A stretch of 64,000 bases of DNA, from assembly GCA_014529385.2 (NCBI GenBank), contig CM043959.1:10506809-10570808 (forward strand), given 5' to 3'. Positions 53,671 through 64,000 of this stretch are shown here, one piece after another. Position 1 is the stretch's first letter; each line of letters starts with the position of its first letter. The position numbers and the translations under genes are program-made. The notes beneath the pieces are model-generated. The model saw nothing but the letters and a program-made list of their open reading frames with translations. It had not been told where the DNA came from and made no database searches. The DNA is from Adiantum capillus-veneris (taxonomy: Eukaryota > Streptophyta > Polypodiopsida > Polypodiales > Pteridaceae).

Positions 53671-55570
53671 TCAAAAAAAGGTCTCATGGTAGCAATTGCG
53701 GCGGCAGTTAACATTTGTGCTCAAACGAGGTAGGAGTGGTACCATTTGGTTCCTTTGGCCAATTGCGATAGCTAATATCTGTGCTCTAACTGGGTAGGAG
53801 TGGTACCATCTGGTTCCTCTGGCCATGTACTTTGCAAACATGCCCTGTATGCTCCTGTTAACTAATTTTTATGATCCATTCTTAGGGTTTTCCCTTGCTA
53901 GTGAACCTTTTGAACTATTTGTTTGCCTTATGGTTTTTTTATCATCTTCAAGATTCTTTTGTAGCTTCCTTGGATTCTTGTGAGATTTCTAAAGGTTACA
54001 CCCTAGACTTGGCTATCTATTAGGAAGTCGTTTGGCAGAGAACGCACATTTTAATTCAAGTTGAATTCAATTTATTTCTAGCTATTGCAGCTCCTTATAA
54101 GAGTTGGTAAGCTTTGGGTACCACAAAATTCTTGACTTCCCCTGCAAGGTCTTGTCCAAGTTATGGTCATTTTTTATCTTTGAGACTAAGAATTCTCTTT
54201 CCTATTGATTTCTTGGTGAATCAGGGTCCTCTTTGAGTCAACTGTGCACTATTAGGGTGGACCTCACCTACTAGAGCTAGGGTATCATTTCCCCCCCAGT
54301 TTTGACTTGTGTCATAGCAACCGTGGTAGCTGCTATATGTGTCATTTTGGACCAGAATAGCTTGAGTAGCTTCCTCATGCATTTGTGTATGTGTTGTTGC
54401 TTTACTCTTGTCCTGTAAACCTGCATCCTACTAGATAACCAACTTTTTGTCTTGTAGAAGCTTGGCATTTGGTTTTTATGGGGTTGAAGTGGCCATTTCT
54501 TATGTACATAGCATTTTTGGACTCCTTAGGGGCTGGTTAGCACATTGGTACTCTTAAATTTCCTAAGGCCCTCATGTGGCAGCAACCATGGTAGCTGACA
54601 TCTATGACCAAACCTTATGAAACTGGTACTTGTTGGTTCCTCTCGATGTGTAGGTCCCTCTTATGCTATGCACCATCTTGTGAGTTGGGTCTTGGTCCCC
54701 TTACCTAATTTTTTCCTTTTCTAAAAGGCTTTTGTCCTATTATGGTATCCTTGGTTTTTTTAGTCAACTTCAACTCTTCCCTGCATGTTCCTTGGGTTTT
54801 TCTTGAGCTTACCATGGAGAAATTCTTGTCCATGGGCTTAAGGTTTAGTGGATCATGACTTGTTTGGTGAATAACACATAAGAAAAGCACATTTTTCCTT
54901 AGCTTGAATTTTGGCCATTTTTTGTGTGATTTTTGGGTACATTAGGTGCCACTAAGGGTGTTGGAGCTTTTGGTGTCAAAATTCTTGACTTTGCACTGCT
55001 CTTTGCCAATTTACAATCCAATTCTATCTTTTTAGACCAATATGTCCCAAATTTCTCTTTGTGTTATGATCTGGTGGTCAAATTCATTCTAGCTTATTTC
55101 TGGGGACTCATCTTGGCTAGGTGAACCTGTTGGAAATTTTTCTTGTCAGTTTGGGATGGGGTGGCTGACACCTGGACCTTTTTTGATGAAATTCTATGGG
55201 TGGCTCCCCCATGGATTGGTGGTCATTTTGATGTTATGCACCTATTATATGGACCTGTAGTTTGTAAGTAGATCTGGTTTTTATTTCCTGCTACACTTTC
55301 ACCTATTTGGAAGAGATTTGGTAGTCCAATTTTGATGGGATTGAATTCCCTGGGTTTATCATTATGACATGCACATGTGGGTTCAACTTGATTTTAATTT
55401 GGGCCTAGGTGGTAGCAACCACGGTAGCTAACACCTGGAAGCTATTCCCGGTTGGGTGGTAATTGTTCATTCCTTATTCGTTGGTGGTCACTTTGATGCT
55501 ATGCATGCCTATTTTTATGGTCCCATGTGGTAGTAGTGACCTTGTCTCTAGTTGCGGTGTTTGGACCCTA
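53671..55570 (-). repeat. A3 palindrome array with a third palindrome
   Basis: This is noncoding sequence between ORF3 and the internal PPT. The motif TAGCAACCACGGTAGCTA, an imperfect palindrome flanked by AGGTG and CACCT at its best copy, is near 55,417-55,434. Others are at about 54,307 (TAGCAACCGTGGTAGCTG) and 54,586 (CAGCAACCATGGTAGCTG), with weaker traces at about 53,693, 53,767 and 55,160. Spacing of the clear copies is about 280 or its multiples. GCTAACACCTGG-like text follows each copy. Confidence 0.7.
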
Positions 55571-56454
55571 ATCCCTCCATGTGGTGAGTGTGTTAGTATT
55601 TGTATACATCAACATGCTCTATATAGAGTTAGAAATTACCACTAGCTTCGATTTCCATGGTGACCATCATGTCGTGCATACAAAATCTTGGAAGTTGGCT
55701 CGCTCATAGGTCTTCTCTCTCTCCCACAGGGCTCTAATAGGAAAATGAGCTGAAGTTTCCCCCTGTGTTAGTATATGTGCCTAGTGCTCTCAGACCTCGA
55801 CTTTGGTTTTTGATCCCATCCCCTTTTGTGCATACTTGATATTTTTGTTGGATCTTCATTTCCACGTTTGGACTTTGTATGCCCCACATATGTAAGGTTT
55901 ACCTTTTGGGTCACCGGGCTTTTAGGTCGAGATTTGACATCTTCAATTTGCTACCAAACTTTTTCTGGGAGTTCTTCATGGTATGGTGTTTTGTTGTGTG
56001 GCTTTAGATTTTGCATTGCTTCTCTGGGTTTTTTTATTAGATTTTAAGAAAGAAAATCCCACAAAAAGGTACTTTAAAAAATCACGGTAAATCCAAATGT
56101 TAGCAAAATAAAGCCAAAAATTATTCCAAAATTACCCACAAATTAGGTAACTTATTCTTGATCAACAAAATAAGTTTTCACTATATAAAATTTATTTTGG
56201 TTTTTCTCAAATTTTGACCATAGTTGATCGTATAATTAGAGACAAAATACAAAAATACCACATGTAGGGAGTATATACAAGAGTATGGGGTTACCTTTGG
56301 CCCTATCAGGACCTAGTCCCCCTTTACGTACTTACGGGCATTACTTAACATTTTTATGAAAAATCAAATCGGAATAAAATGCAACAAGGTTTAGACCATT
56401 GATAAATAGTGCTTGTTAATATGTATAAATTCATTTTTTTATAAGTTCTGTATG
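55571..56454 (-). other. A3 noncoding stretch before the internal PPT
   Basis: No coding sequence or clear palindrome unit is seen. By comparison with A2 it is the part between the internal PPT and the first clear array unit. Confidence 0.4.
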
Positions 56455-56485
56455 CCTCTCCCCTCCCATTTTTGAGTCCTCCTAG
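56455..56485 (-). other. A3 internal polypurine tract
   Basis: On the minus strand CTAGGAGGACTC is followed by AAAAATGGGAGGGGAGAGG. It combines the CTAGGAGG of A and A2 with the GGGAGAG of A4 and lies at the same place, behind the post-integrase ORF. Confidence 0.55.
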
Positions 56486-56546
56486 ACAAAATGCAAAATT
56501 ACGGGTGCAAGGTGGGTGGAGAAATATATTGTGGCCCATATAGGTT

Positions 56547-56759
56547 CTATTGTAGGAGTGCATCACGAGCTTTCATAGGCATGGGGAAAAATTCACGTTG
56601 GACTGTTGTGTGGGTATCTTGCTTTGGTTTCTTTGGCCACCATTCTTGTCGTTTTTGCACCTCCTTACCCAACACATGGTTTTGATGTTTTCTTTGTGGT
56701 GTTGCCACTAGGATCCATATCCGCACCTGGTCTCTTTGTGATTGATATAACTCGTTGGG
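56547..56759 (-). pseudogene. A3 post-integrase ORF, C-terminal part (downstream of insertion E)
   Basis: The frame continues the protein interrupted by solo LTR E. It reads VPNELYQSQRDQVRIWILVA, QEWWPKKPKQDTHTT and REFFPMPMKARDALLQ, then a stop. RIWILV and WWPKKPK are W-x-P-K-type repeats. The Trp codon of the first repeat, directly across the insertion point, is TAG instead of TGG. Confidence 0.65.
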
Positions 56760-57878
56760 TGTGAGGTCCCCAATCCCACCGACACCCAAGTGGGATGGGA
56801 TCCTTGATAGGTCTCTAGGTCTAATAAAAGTTACAGTCTCTAAACAAGAAAAATCCAAGGAATAGACCTTTACCATTGACAATGGCTTGGGTCTATAGCC
56901 CTAGACGAAGACCTAGTCCTATCTCGTAGTGGAAACGGGACAACGTTTTAGAAATTTCTAAAACTATTCTTGCCCTATAACTTCCACAATTTGGGCTAAG
57001 GTATCCTCAACCAACACTTTTTTCCCCCAACATATGTGAGGGCACAGCCGCTGGTGGACTCCTCTTCCAAGTAAAGAAGTTTTCTAGACGTTTTTAGTGC
57101 ACGGGAATGGATAGCTACCTGACTAATCATGTCCACCTGTCCATGATTGACAACCTTAGTCAATCCCCACTTACCACCCCCGCACTCACACATGATACTT
57201 TGTTATTTAATTACTACCACGTTCTTATCACAATTAAATAATGATTCCTTTTATCTTTTATAGCACTAATTCATTAAAACAACCCTTGAAATAAATATTG
57301 AAAACATTCTTTTACAAACAAACATCTTTAGACTTAAGACAAGGTACTATCAATCTAAAGTATCTCTGACCAGTACTGGCTTGTCTCAAGATCACCTATA
57401 CAGGCATGAAAAACGGCACCCATTCCTTATTTATAAAAACCAGGGTGGAAAAAGACATCACCCAAAGTCTGGGCACCCATACGCCAACCAGTTGCCCATA
57501 CAATCGGGCAGTTCCTCTAGGATAAAAACGATATCCTAAGTGGTATCCACAAACACAAACATGCACAGGGTAAAGACTCCACGTACACGAAGGTAGCCGA
57601 CTCATCCATGGTTGACTCGCCATCATTACTCATCACCTGGAGTAAAATATTCCAAGGAATCAGAGGTGTCTTGAGACAAGTTGTCTTAAGGATGATCAAA
57701 CATTCTTTCCTAGGTCAACCAGTCTTAGCCCAAACAATTATTTCCTAATTACAAACAATGCTTGTTGGTTTCTTGGAAGTTTCCTTCCGTTTTTGGCCAA
57801 TTATTCCTTTTCTGATTCATATTCCGTCCTTATGTATGCAGTGCTAATTGATAAAAGAACTTAAACCTATTTAAAGAC

Positions 57879-58064
57879 TTAATTAAATAAATGGAAACCC
57901 ACATAGGACTGATCAGCCATCTGTTGTTGCACTGGCCCCTGAAGATTCTCCTCTGTAGGCCTACTACTAAGCCCATCCTCATGGTCATAGGATGCCCTAG
58001 TCCTTTTGTGCGTTGTATCTTCCTCATCGGATTGAGGATTTCCTCGGGTCCTCTTCAGAGCCAT
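57879..58064 (-). other. Small open frame in LTR E
   Basis: The 61-codon frame opens MALKRTRGNPQSDEEDTTHK and is highly charged. It lies some 1.7 kb downstream of the TATA box, behind the 151-bp array. It could be a remnant gag start or chance; nothing homologous is recognised. Confidence 0.25.
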
Positions 58065-58159
58065 AGTGGTAGCCTTATGAAAGGATACTTAATCGATTAG
58101 AGAATTAATTGAATAATCTCTCTTATTGCTTGTACGTAAAAAATAAGGATATTTGGACT

Positions 58160-59450
58160 AAGTAAATATCTTTAATAAATATCTAGGTGAGATATTTATT
58201 CTTCAACTTCCTAGTAGTATTATTGTGCTCTTATAATTATCCCATAATTATTGGAGCTATTTTACTAATTTCCCCATTTAATGTCTCTTCTAAAATATCC
58301 TAATTTGGCTTTAGTAAATTATGAATTACTTATCTGCTTGTGGGATATTTATCCTATGTATATTTTGACGTGCTATAATCCTGGTAATTATCTTGCTAAC
58401 TTATAAATTGATTTTAGAATTTTCCTTGTCAATTTATAGTCAAAATCAAATAATATTAGCTCAGATAATTATCTAAATTGATTATTTGAGCTTAAGGTAA
58501 TTATCAAAACTTTCTAAAGCTATTTTCCATCTCTAGTAATTACTATGTAATTATATAATTTAATTTGTTAATTTCCCTTTCCAATTTATAGTCAAAATCA
58601 GACAATACTAGCTAAGATAACTAGCTAAATTAATTATTTGTGCATGACCTATTTATTTTGGGTTTCTAATGGTAATTTCTACCTTTGATAAGTATTATTT
58701 GATTATCTAAGTAATTTAGCTAGTTTCCCCCTTAATTTATGCACAAAAATACACAATTTTGGCCTAATTAATTTGATAAAATAATTTTTTGTGGATGTCC
58801 TAGTTATCCCTAATTCCTAACATTAATTTCTATCTTTGATAATTATTGTATAGTTATCTAAGTAATTTAACTAATTTCCCTCTTTAATTTATGATAAAAA
58901 ATAGACAACTTTTGCCTAATTAATTTGATAAACAAATTTTTTTTGTATACCCTAATTATCTTAGCTTTATAACATTTATTAATATCTCTAGTAATTATTG
59001 TATGATTATCTAAGTAATTTAACTATTTTCCCCCTTTAATTTTATGCTCAAAAATATAAAATTTTGGCCTAATTAATTAGATAAACTAATTTTCTATGCA
59101 AGCCCTAATTATCCCAACTTTTTAATATTAATTTCTATCTTTAATAATTATATAGTTATCTAGTTAATTTAACTAACTTCCCCCTTTAATTTATACTAAA
59201 AAATAGACAATTTTGACCTAATTAATTACTTAAATTACTTATCTAGTAATGAGGAATTTATCTTGTGTTTCTAATAGTTTTTCTTGATTTTGATAATTAA
59301 CTTAAGAATTTTTGAGCTAATTATGTAGGTTTCATATCAATTTTTTGATTAAAAAGAGCTTATTCTTGCCTAACTAATTACAAAAAATTAAGAGATAATT
59401 TTCCTAGTATCTTGACAGTTTAATCCAACTCTTATAATTATCTTATACTA
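58160..59450. repeat. 151-bp AT-rich tandem array
   Basis: Eight or nine diverged units are visible. The anchor around TAATTATT recurs at 58,232, 58,383, 58,535, 58,686, 58,838, 58,990, 59,141 and 59,291, intervals 150-152 bp. Each unit contains TCTAAGTAATTTAACTAATT-like and CCTAATTAATTTGATAAA-like blocks. It is inside LTR E. Confidence 0.9.
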
Positions 59451-59814
59451 ATATAAATTTAATTAGTATAATTATCCTTAATTTATGACCAAAAAGATTA
59501 ATTTCAGCCCTAATATGGCTTGATAGTTAATTACATTAATATCCCTAATCTTAATCTAAGTAATCAATAGAATATTAAAAATTAAGAGAGTAATTTAGAG
59601 TGTAAATAATTTTAATCTTCTTAATTAATTAGATTGATTAAGAAAGTATAGATAAATTAGCATAATTTTGCTAAGTAAAAAGGGATTAGGCTAATTACCG
59701 TGGATAATCACCTAGAGATTTTCTCTCTAGTGATTTTTTGGTAGAGTTTTCTCCCTATGTGAGAGAGAAATGACGAGGACTCCGAGTCTAAGTTAAATTG
59801 TGAAGAGAGAGGGC

Positions 59815-59826
59815 TTATTTATAAGT
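59815..59826 (-). promoter_or_regulatory. TATA box of LTR E
   Basis: The minus strand reads CTTATAAATAAG, followed about 30 bp later by a pyrimidine-rich leader (CCCTCTCTCTTCAC). It suggests that E is transcribed leftward. Confidence 0.5.
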
Positions 59827-60072
59827 TTTTAGGGCTCATAGGCTTTTTCTGGCAGTTACTTGCACTTTAAGGCAGTCCCCCAGCCTTCCCCTAGCACCAC
59901 CTGCTGCTAATTCCAACCTGGGAAAGTTCATTACTGCCCCACAAAACCCCCCAGATACACAAAATCGATTTCTGCTAATTTTCAGACCTATTACAACTTA
60001 ATTTGTACAATATCTGTAAATATTTGTAATTATCTAGAAAGTTCCATGATAAAAGTATTTTGCAACAATGAT

Positions 60073-60454
60073 TACCATGCCATAATAATCAATATCTAAT
60101 TCTCCTAAATGCTTTTCTCATGTTAAACTGATCATTTAATATGGGGAAGTGCCAAGGGAGAAAAAGCTAGAATATTGGTTAAGCTAGCAGACCGGCCACA
60201 GTAGGGATCCAAAGGAGGGAAAATAGGGATCCAAAGGGGGGGCCATCTACAAAAGATCCATGTGAAAAAATGAACTTAAAAGACCCTAAGGTTTAGTCCA
60301 TTAAGACTTCCAAAATGCTAAGGTTCCAAAATTCAAAGGTTGTGTCCAAAGCTCAACCTTAAGGGAATTGGATGCTTTGTGTGTGTACAAAAAAGTCTTT
60401 GCAATCCCTACTTGGGAGGGGGCGAGCCTCGCATGTAGGGGATGAGAGATAAAT

Positions 60455-60498
<44 letters not shown>

Positions 60499-61698
60499 GC
60501 TCCCTTTACACAAAGGGAATGAGGGACACATGTCAGCTTCCTAGGCCAGATGCCCACAAGGTGTACCCAATTCCTATTGGATGGCCTTGGAGGTGGACCA
60601 AGAGAATTAGGCTAGAGTAAATCTAGTTTAATTAATTTAAAAACACTTAATAAAAGAACCAATGAGAATTAAATCCTCTAGAAGACTATTGGGGGACAGT
60701 CTCCCAAGGGGTCCAATGAGCATTCAGCAGCCCAATGGCTTGCCTAATTCCTATTGGCCAGGAGGCAAAGGGGTCCAATGAGAGTTTAGTTGAATTATTA
60801 AGTTACCTAAAGCTCTCACAAAAGGGGAAAGGGGGACACATGTCAGAAAGGCTATCACTTATGCTGCTTAATAGTCATTGGCTAGCCCTGGGGAGGTCCA
60901 ATGGGAGGATAGCAAGAGAAATTAGCAAGAGGCCTCGCCCAAGAGAGAGAGGGGGCTGATTTTTGCAAGGCATTATCACACACACACTCTCACATAGTCT
61001 ATGTGAGAAGCAAGAAAAATACTATCTCTTCCCAAGCTTTAATGGAGAGCTCATCACCTACTCCAAGCTTGTGAGATAGAAGCCTACATCGACACACTCT
61101 TGGCATGTGGATGCAAATCCAACCAAGAGCCAAGCTTCAATGCATGCTCATCTCCTCTACCATGCTAATTACTAAGCTAAGCTATGCTAATATGAGTGAT
61201 TATGTGAGGAGAGGTACATCTTTCTCGTAAGATACTCCTTCTTCCTCTCAATCTACTCTCATACCCTGCTAGCTCTCACCATCTTCGAAGGTGTGTGAGG
61301 TCTTGGGTCTGAGAATGGGGATAATTAATGTTGTGTTTGCTAAGTGTTTTGCTTAGTGCATGAAGCTTTCATCTTCATTGCACTAGCTAGTCTTGAAGGA
61401 ACACAAAGAATTGTATTGTACAATGTCTCTCTTGATGGGAGAAACCATAATACAAAGCCTTTTGGAGGGGGGACCGGCTCCATGCAAATCCGGTCCTCAA
61501 CTATTTTCAATAGCTTAATTTCTCTCTCTTTTGAAAGTATTTTTCATGCTATCTAACTAGGTGTTATGCTTTTTGTTGCTCTCTCCACCCAAGCACTCTT
61601 GTAATTCTCATTAGGAATCTATTCTAATGAAATGCCCACTATGTTCATGCTAATTTCCGCTACACACAAGTTTTTAGGCCATTAAATGTTACATACCA
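60073..61698 (+). mobile_element. Solo LTR of element B type with target duplication
   Basis: The LTR is 60,078-61,693 (1,616 bp), from TGCCATAATAATC to AAATGTTACA, flanked by perfect TACCA repeats (60,073-60,077 and 61,694-61,698). It is the reverse complement of 26,815-28,408 apart from substitutions and small indels. A (CA)n expansion at 60,455-60,497 is absent from the other copy. It lies within LTR E. Confidence 0.95.
60455..60497. repeat. (CA)n microsatellite
   Basis: About 42 bp of CA repeat has arisen inside the B-type solo LTR. Confidence 0.95.
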
Positions 61699-61944
61699 AG
61701 ACTTTACAATTTACTTCATTGATTTAGTTAACAGTATAAACTTCCAGAGGCCATAACTATGCCAATTTTTGTCGGAATTCAGCTCTGAAAATTTCTAATC
61801 ATAGTAAAGTCATGATTACGGTTCCAAAAATCCCAATATTTTCCCTGGTCGGACAATTCTACATTACTTTCTTAACAAACAGATCAATTTGATTAGGCTT
61901 TATACAATTTCTAAGGTTTTAGGAAGTGGAAACCTTACATTGGG

Positions 61945-63180
61945 TACCTAGACTTGCTTTGTTAACTCTATTGGTTTTTGAGTCGCTAAAGGGTTCTTTG
62001 TCCATTGATTTGGCCTCTTAAGGAGTTTCAACACAGTTTGCTTAGGGATCCAAGTACTCTCCTGTGTGTTTTGATCTTAAACTAACTTCTTTCGTACCCA
62101 TACTTTTGTGATAGAATCATGAGTGGACCATATGGGTATTTGAGATGATTCCTAGGTCTGCATTGTCTTGTAGGTTTGTATTGATTTTTTTGCACTTGCT
62201 ACATCTTGTTTGACCCATACTTGCTTTGTTTGGAACTGGTCCTTGGGTATCCATCTTGCTTTTTTGTTGTGCATTTGTCTCTTCTGATTTTTTGTCATTT
62301 TTGATGTGGGAAATGATGATGCCATCTTTTTCTAAGATGTTGGTTCCTGTGGTGACACTTTGGGAGTCCACTGTATACTTCCTATATGCAAGGGTTCTTT
62401 GCCTTTGATAGTCTTCTTTTCCAATGTTGGCCCTGTTCCTATTATTATAATTAATCGTATCGTTTGGCTCTCATTTTCATGTTGAATGTGTACCAAATTA
62501 GAGCTCCAATCTATCTGAACATTGTACTTCTTTTTCCATGGGTATCCTAGCATCAATTGGTGTTGGTTTTGGTGATCTTCTACCACATAAAATCTATGTG
62601 GGTAGATATGTTGGCTGATTTTAAAAATTAAGGTTACCAACCCTAGTGCTTTGATCTGGTGGTCAATATAGCTCTGCATCTCTTGTTATGCCATTTGAAG
62701 CTTCGTTTCTTGACCAAGCTATGTATATAAGTTGAGGGAAATGAAATTTTCCTAGGATCCTATATCGAGTAGAGTGATGGTTTCTACTTGATTGTTGCCA
62801 ATCTTGACCTTGATCACTTGATCCAGTCTATCTTCTTTGAATTCATTTATGGAAATAGCATTGATCCGCAATGGTCTCCCATGTTGTTGTTGTTGTCGTA
62901 GAAGCCTTTGACAAGGACCTTTTGGATTTAGAATGTACCCATCAATATCTATCCAATGATGTATATCATGCCAATAGATTCCTTATATACTAGAAGATTC
63001 CAATTTTTGATGTGATAACTCCATTTTATAAATGGAATCTCTCCCCACATTTCAACTTCACTGGGGAGGCCATAACTTCTACAAATCAACTCCAAATTTG
63101 TCAAAGTTTGGGGATTTAGAACCTACTTTCTAAGATATTTTCAATGATATGTTGGTTTGTCATAAAAATCTAATATCTAA
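61945..63180 (-). pseudogene. A3 post-integrase ORF: second retropepsin-like domain and first W-x-P-K repeats
   Basis: From about 63,180 the minus strand reads DIHHWIDIDGYILNPKGPC, then RINAISINEFKEDRLDQVIK, VETITLLDIGS, stop, ENFISLNLYT. That is a retropepsin start with Asp-Ile-Gly in place of Asp-Thr/Ser-Gly. The domain goes on as HRFYVVEDHQNQHQLMLGYP and WSSNLVHIQH (62,332-62,679), equivalent to HQFIFIPEEH and MMILGISW of element A. Repeats follow: QVWVKQD, IWSTHD, VWVRKKL, TWIPKQT and QWTKNPL. The ORF then meets LTR E at 61,944. The region in front (integrase) is outside or replaced by the B-type LTR at 63,190. Confidence 0.65.
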
Positions 63181-63189
63181 CCAACCCAA

Positions 63190-63920
63190 ATAATTTTCTC
63201 ATATCAAATTGATCATTTAATGTGGGAGAGTAGACGGGAACAAGGGTTAAAATATAGACATGTGCTTTTAGGTCTAGCTTGACACGAGGCCAATGGTAAA
63301 GGGACCCAAATGAGAGATGATTTGTCAAAGAGAAAGGTTAGCTAATGGAATGTAAAGACCTTAAGGTTAGATTCATTAAATACCTCCAAAGGTTAGTGTT
63401 AAAAGTCCTTTGACCTTAGGTAAGCTAGGACTGAGCTTGAGGTGGGAACCCTGTCCAAGCTTGAGGTGCTTGTTGTGCTTGCTGACTACGGTGCTTGGAA
63501 CGTTACCCAAGCTTGAGGTGCTTTGTCATGCTTGCTGACTAAGGTTCTTGAGGGTAAGGTGTTCCACAAAGTCAATAACTATCCCTACGAGGAGGGGACG
63601 AGCCCTACAAGAGGGGGCTAGAGAGAGAACACACACACCCTCACACAAGTCAAGCTTGGTACAAAGAAAGCATATAAGACACTTGTCAGGTTCTTCCTCA
63701 TGTTGCCCTCATGGTGTGCCAAAGTCTATTGGTTAGCCTCCCAAAGGGTCCAATGATAATCTAGTAGATTTAATTAATTGTTTTTGCATTTATCATGTCC
63801 TCTCTCTCAAAGGGGAAAGGGGGACACTTGTCCCAAGACTACCCTTGTTGCTTGCAATTCATCCTGCATGTGATTGTCTAGTCTTGCAGGGGTCCAATGA
63901 GCTTCAAGCTTGAGCTACAA

Positions 63921-63952
<32 letters not shown>

Positions 63953-64000
63953 CGACCAAAGCAAGAAGGGGGCTAGCTTCGGGGGTATACTATCCCACAT
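63190..64000 (+). mobile_element. Diverged B-type LTR, running out of the window
   Basis: TTTTCTCATATCAAATTGAT opens a match with 60,112 onward (TTTTCTCATGTTAAACTGAT), and blocks up to the end of the window match in order, such as TCCCTACGAGGAGGGGACGAG, TCTATTGGTTAGCC and GGGGAAAGGGGGACAC. Insertions include a 90-bp or so stretch in which CAAGCTTGAGGTGCT is repeated (63,450-63,550). The right end is not included. Confidence 0.8.
63921..63951. repeat. 31-bp poly(G) run
   Basis: An uninterrupted G run lies where the related LTR at 27,57x has only six bases of the complementary C run. It is followed by GTCGACC. It can be a true expansion or a sequencing or assembly product. Confidence 0.9.

Larger units (their letters stand above)
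56755..61944 (-). mobile_element. Solo LTR E with target duplication
   Basis: The LTR is 56,760-61,939, flanked by perfect TTGGG repeats (56,755-56,759 and 61,940-61,944). Its plus-strand edges are TGTGAGGTCCCC and AACCTTACA. Sense is likely minus, because a TATA box (CTTATAAATAAG) lies at about 59,815-59,826. Without the nested B-type LTR it is about 3.56 kb, long for an LTR. It splits a W-x-P-K repeat of A3: on removal of the LTR and one TTGGG the A3 frame joins up exactly. No second copy of this LTR is in the window. Confidence 0.8.

Noticed and set aside
57396-57700. Open frames of 60-76 codons on the minus strand in LTR E
   Set aside because: They are short and overlapping, with no recognisable domain; treated as chance.

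Overview
This window looks like heterochromatin from a large, repeat-rich land-plant genome. It is AT-rich and has no intact host gene. Nearly all of it is nested, broken LTR retrotransposons, with microsatellites and solo LTRs between them. Plant signs are a primer-binding site matching initiator tRNA-Met, another of the plant tRNA-Asp type, a chromodomain integrase, and a fragment resembling the plant mechanosensitive channel PIEZO inside one element. I cannot name the species; a fern, lycophyte or gymnosperm would all fit.

Layout. (A0) 463-4,860, plus strand: an LTR fused to a pol remnant that has lost its leader, gag and reverse transcriptase catalytic core. (D) about 4,900-7,928, plus strand: a Ty3/gypsy gag-protease fragment. 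(A) 7,929-26,814, minus strand: a very long Ty3/gypsy element inserted into the protease of D. Its order is 3' LTR, polypurine tract (PPT), ORF3, palindrome array, internal PPT, post-integrase ORF, integrase, RNase H, reverse transcriptase, protease, gag, leader with a second palindrome array, PBS, 5' LTR. (P) 18,391-20,379, plus strand: a 2-kb non-autonomous copia-type element inside A that carries the PIEZO-like fragment. (B) 26,815-33,176, minus strand: a chromovirus inserted in the 5' LTR of A. (C) about 33,200-34,860, minus strand: an internally deleted copia element. (A2) 36,066-44,535, plus strand: a 5'-truncated relative of A. (A4) about 44,536-47,300, plus strand: the 3' part of another relative. 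(A3) about 48,669-63,190, minus strand: a diverged relative interrupted by solo LTR E (56,760-61,939), which itself contains a solo LTR of B (60,078-61,693). A further diverged B-type LTR starts near 63,190 and leaves the window.

The most interesting system is the A-type lineage. Downstream of integrase its members share a module I do not recognise from described elements: a second retropepsin-like domain followed by W-x-P-K repeats, then a conserved noncoding block ending in an internal PPT, then an array of roughly 280-290 bp units each carrying one inverted repeat, then ORF3, a basic, coiled-coil protein with a conserved C-terminal domain and a possible splice acceptor just before its ATG. 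The array layout is kept in A, A2, A3 and A4, while the palindrome falls into three unrelated sequence classes. Elements A and A2 also carry two tandem copies of the integrase zinc-binding region.

Every coding region here is broken by stops, frameshifts or deletions, so all are called as pseudogenes. Insertion order can be read from the nesting: D, then A, then P and B; and A3, then E, then the B solo LTR.
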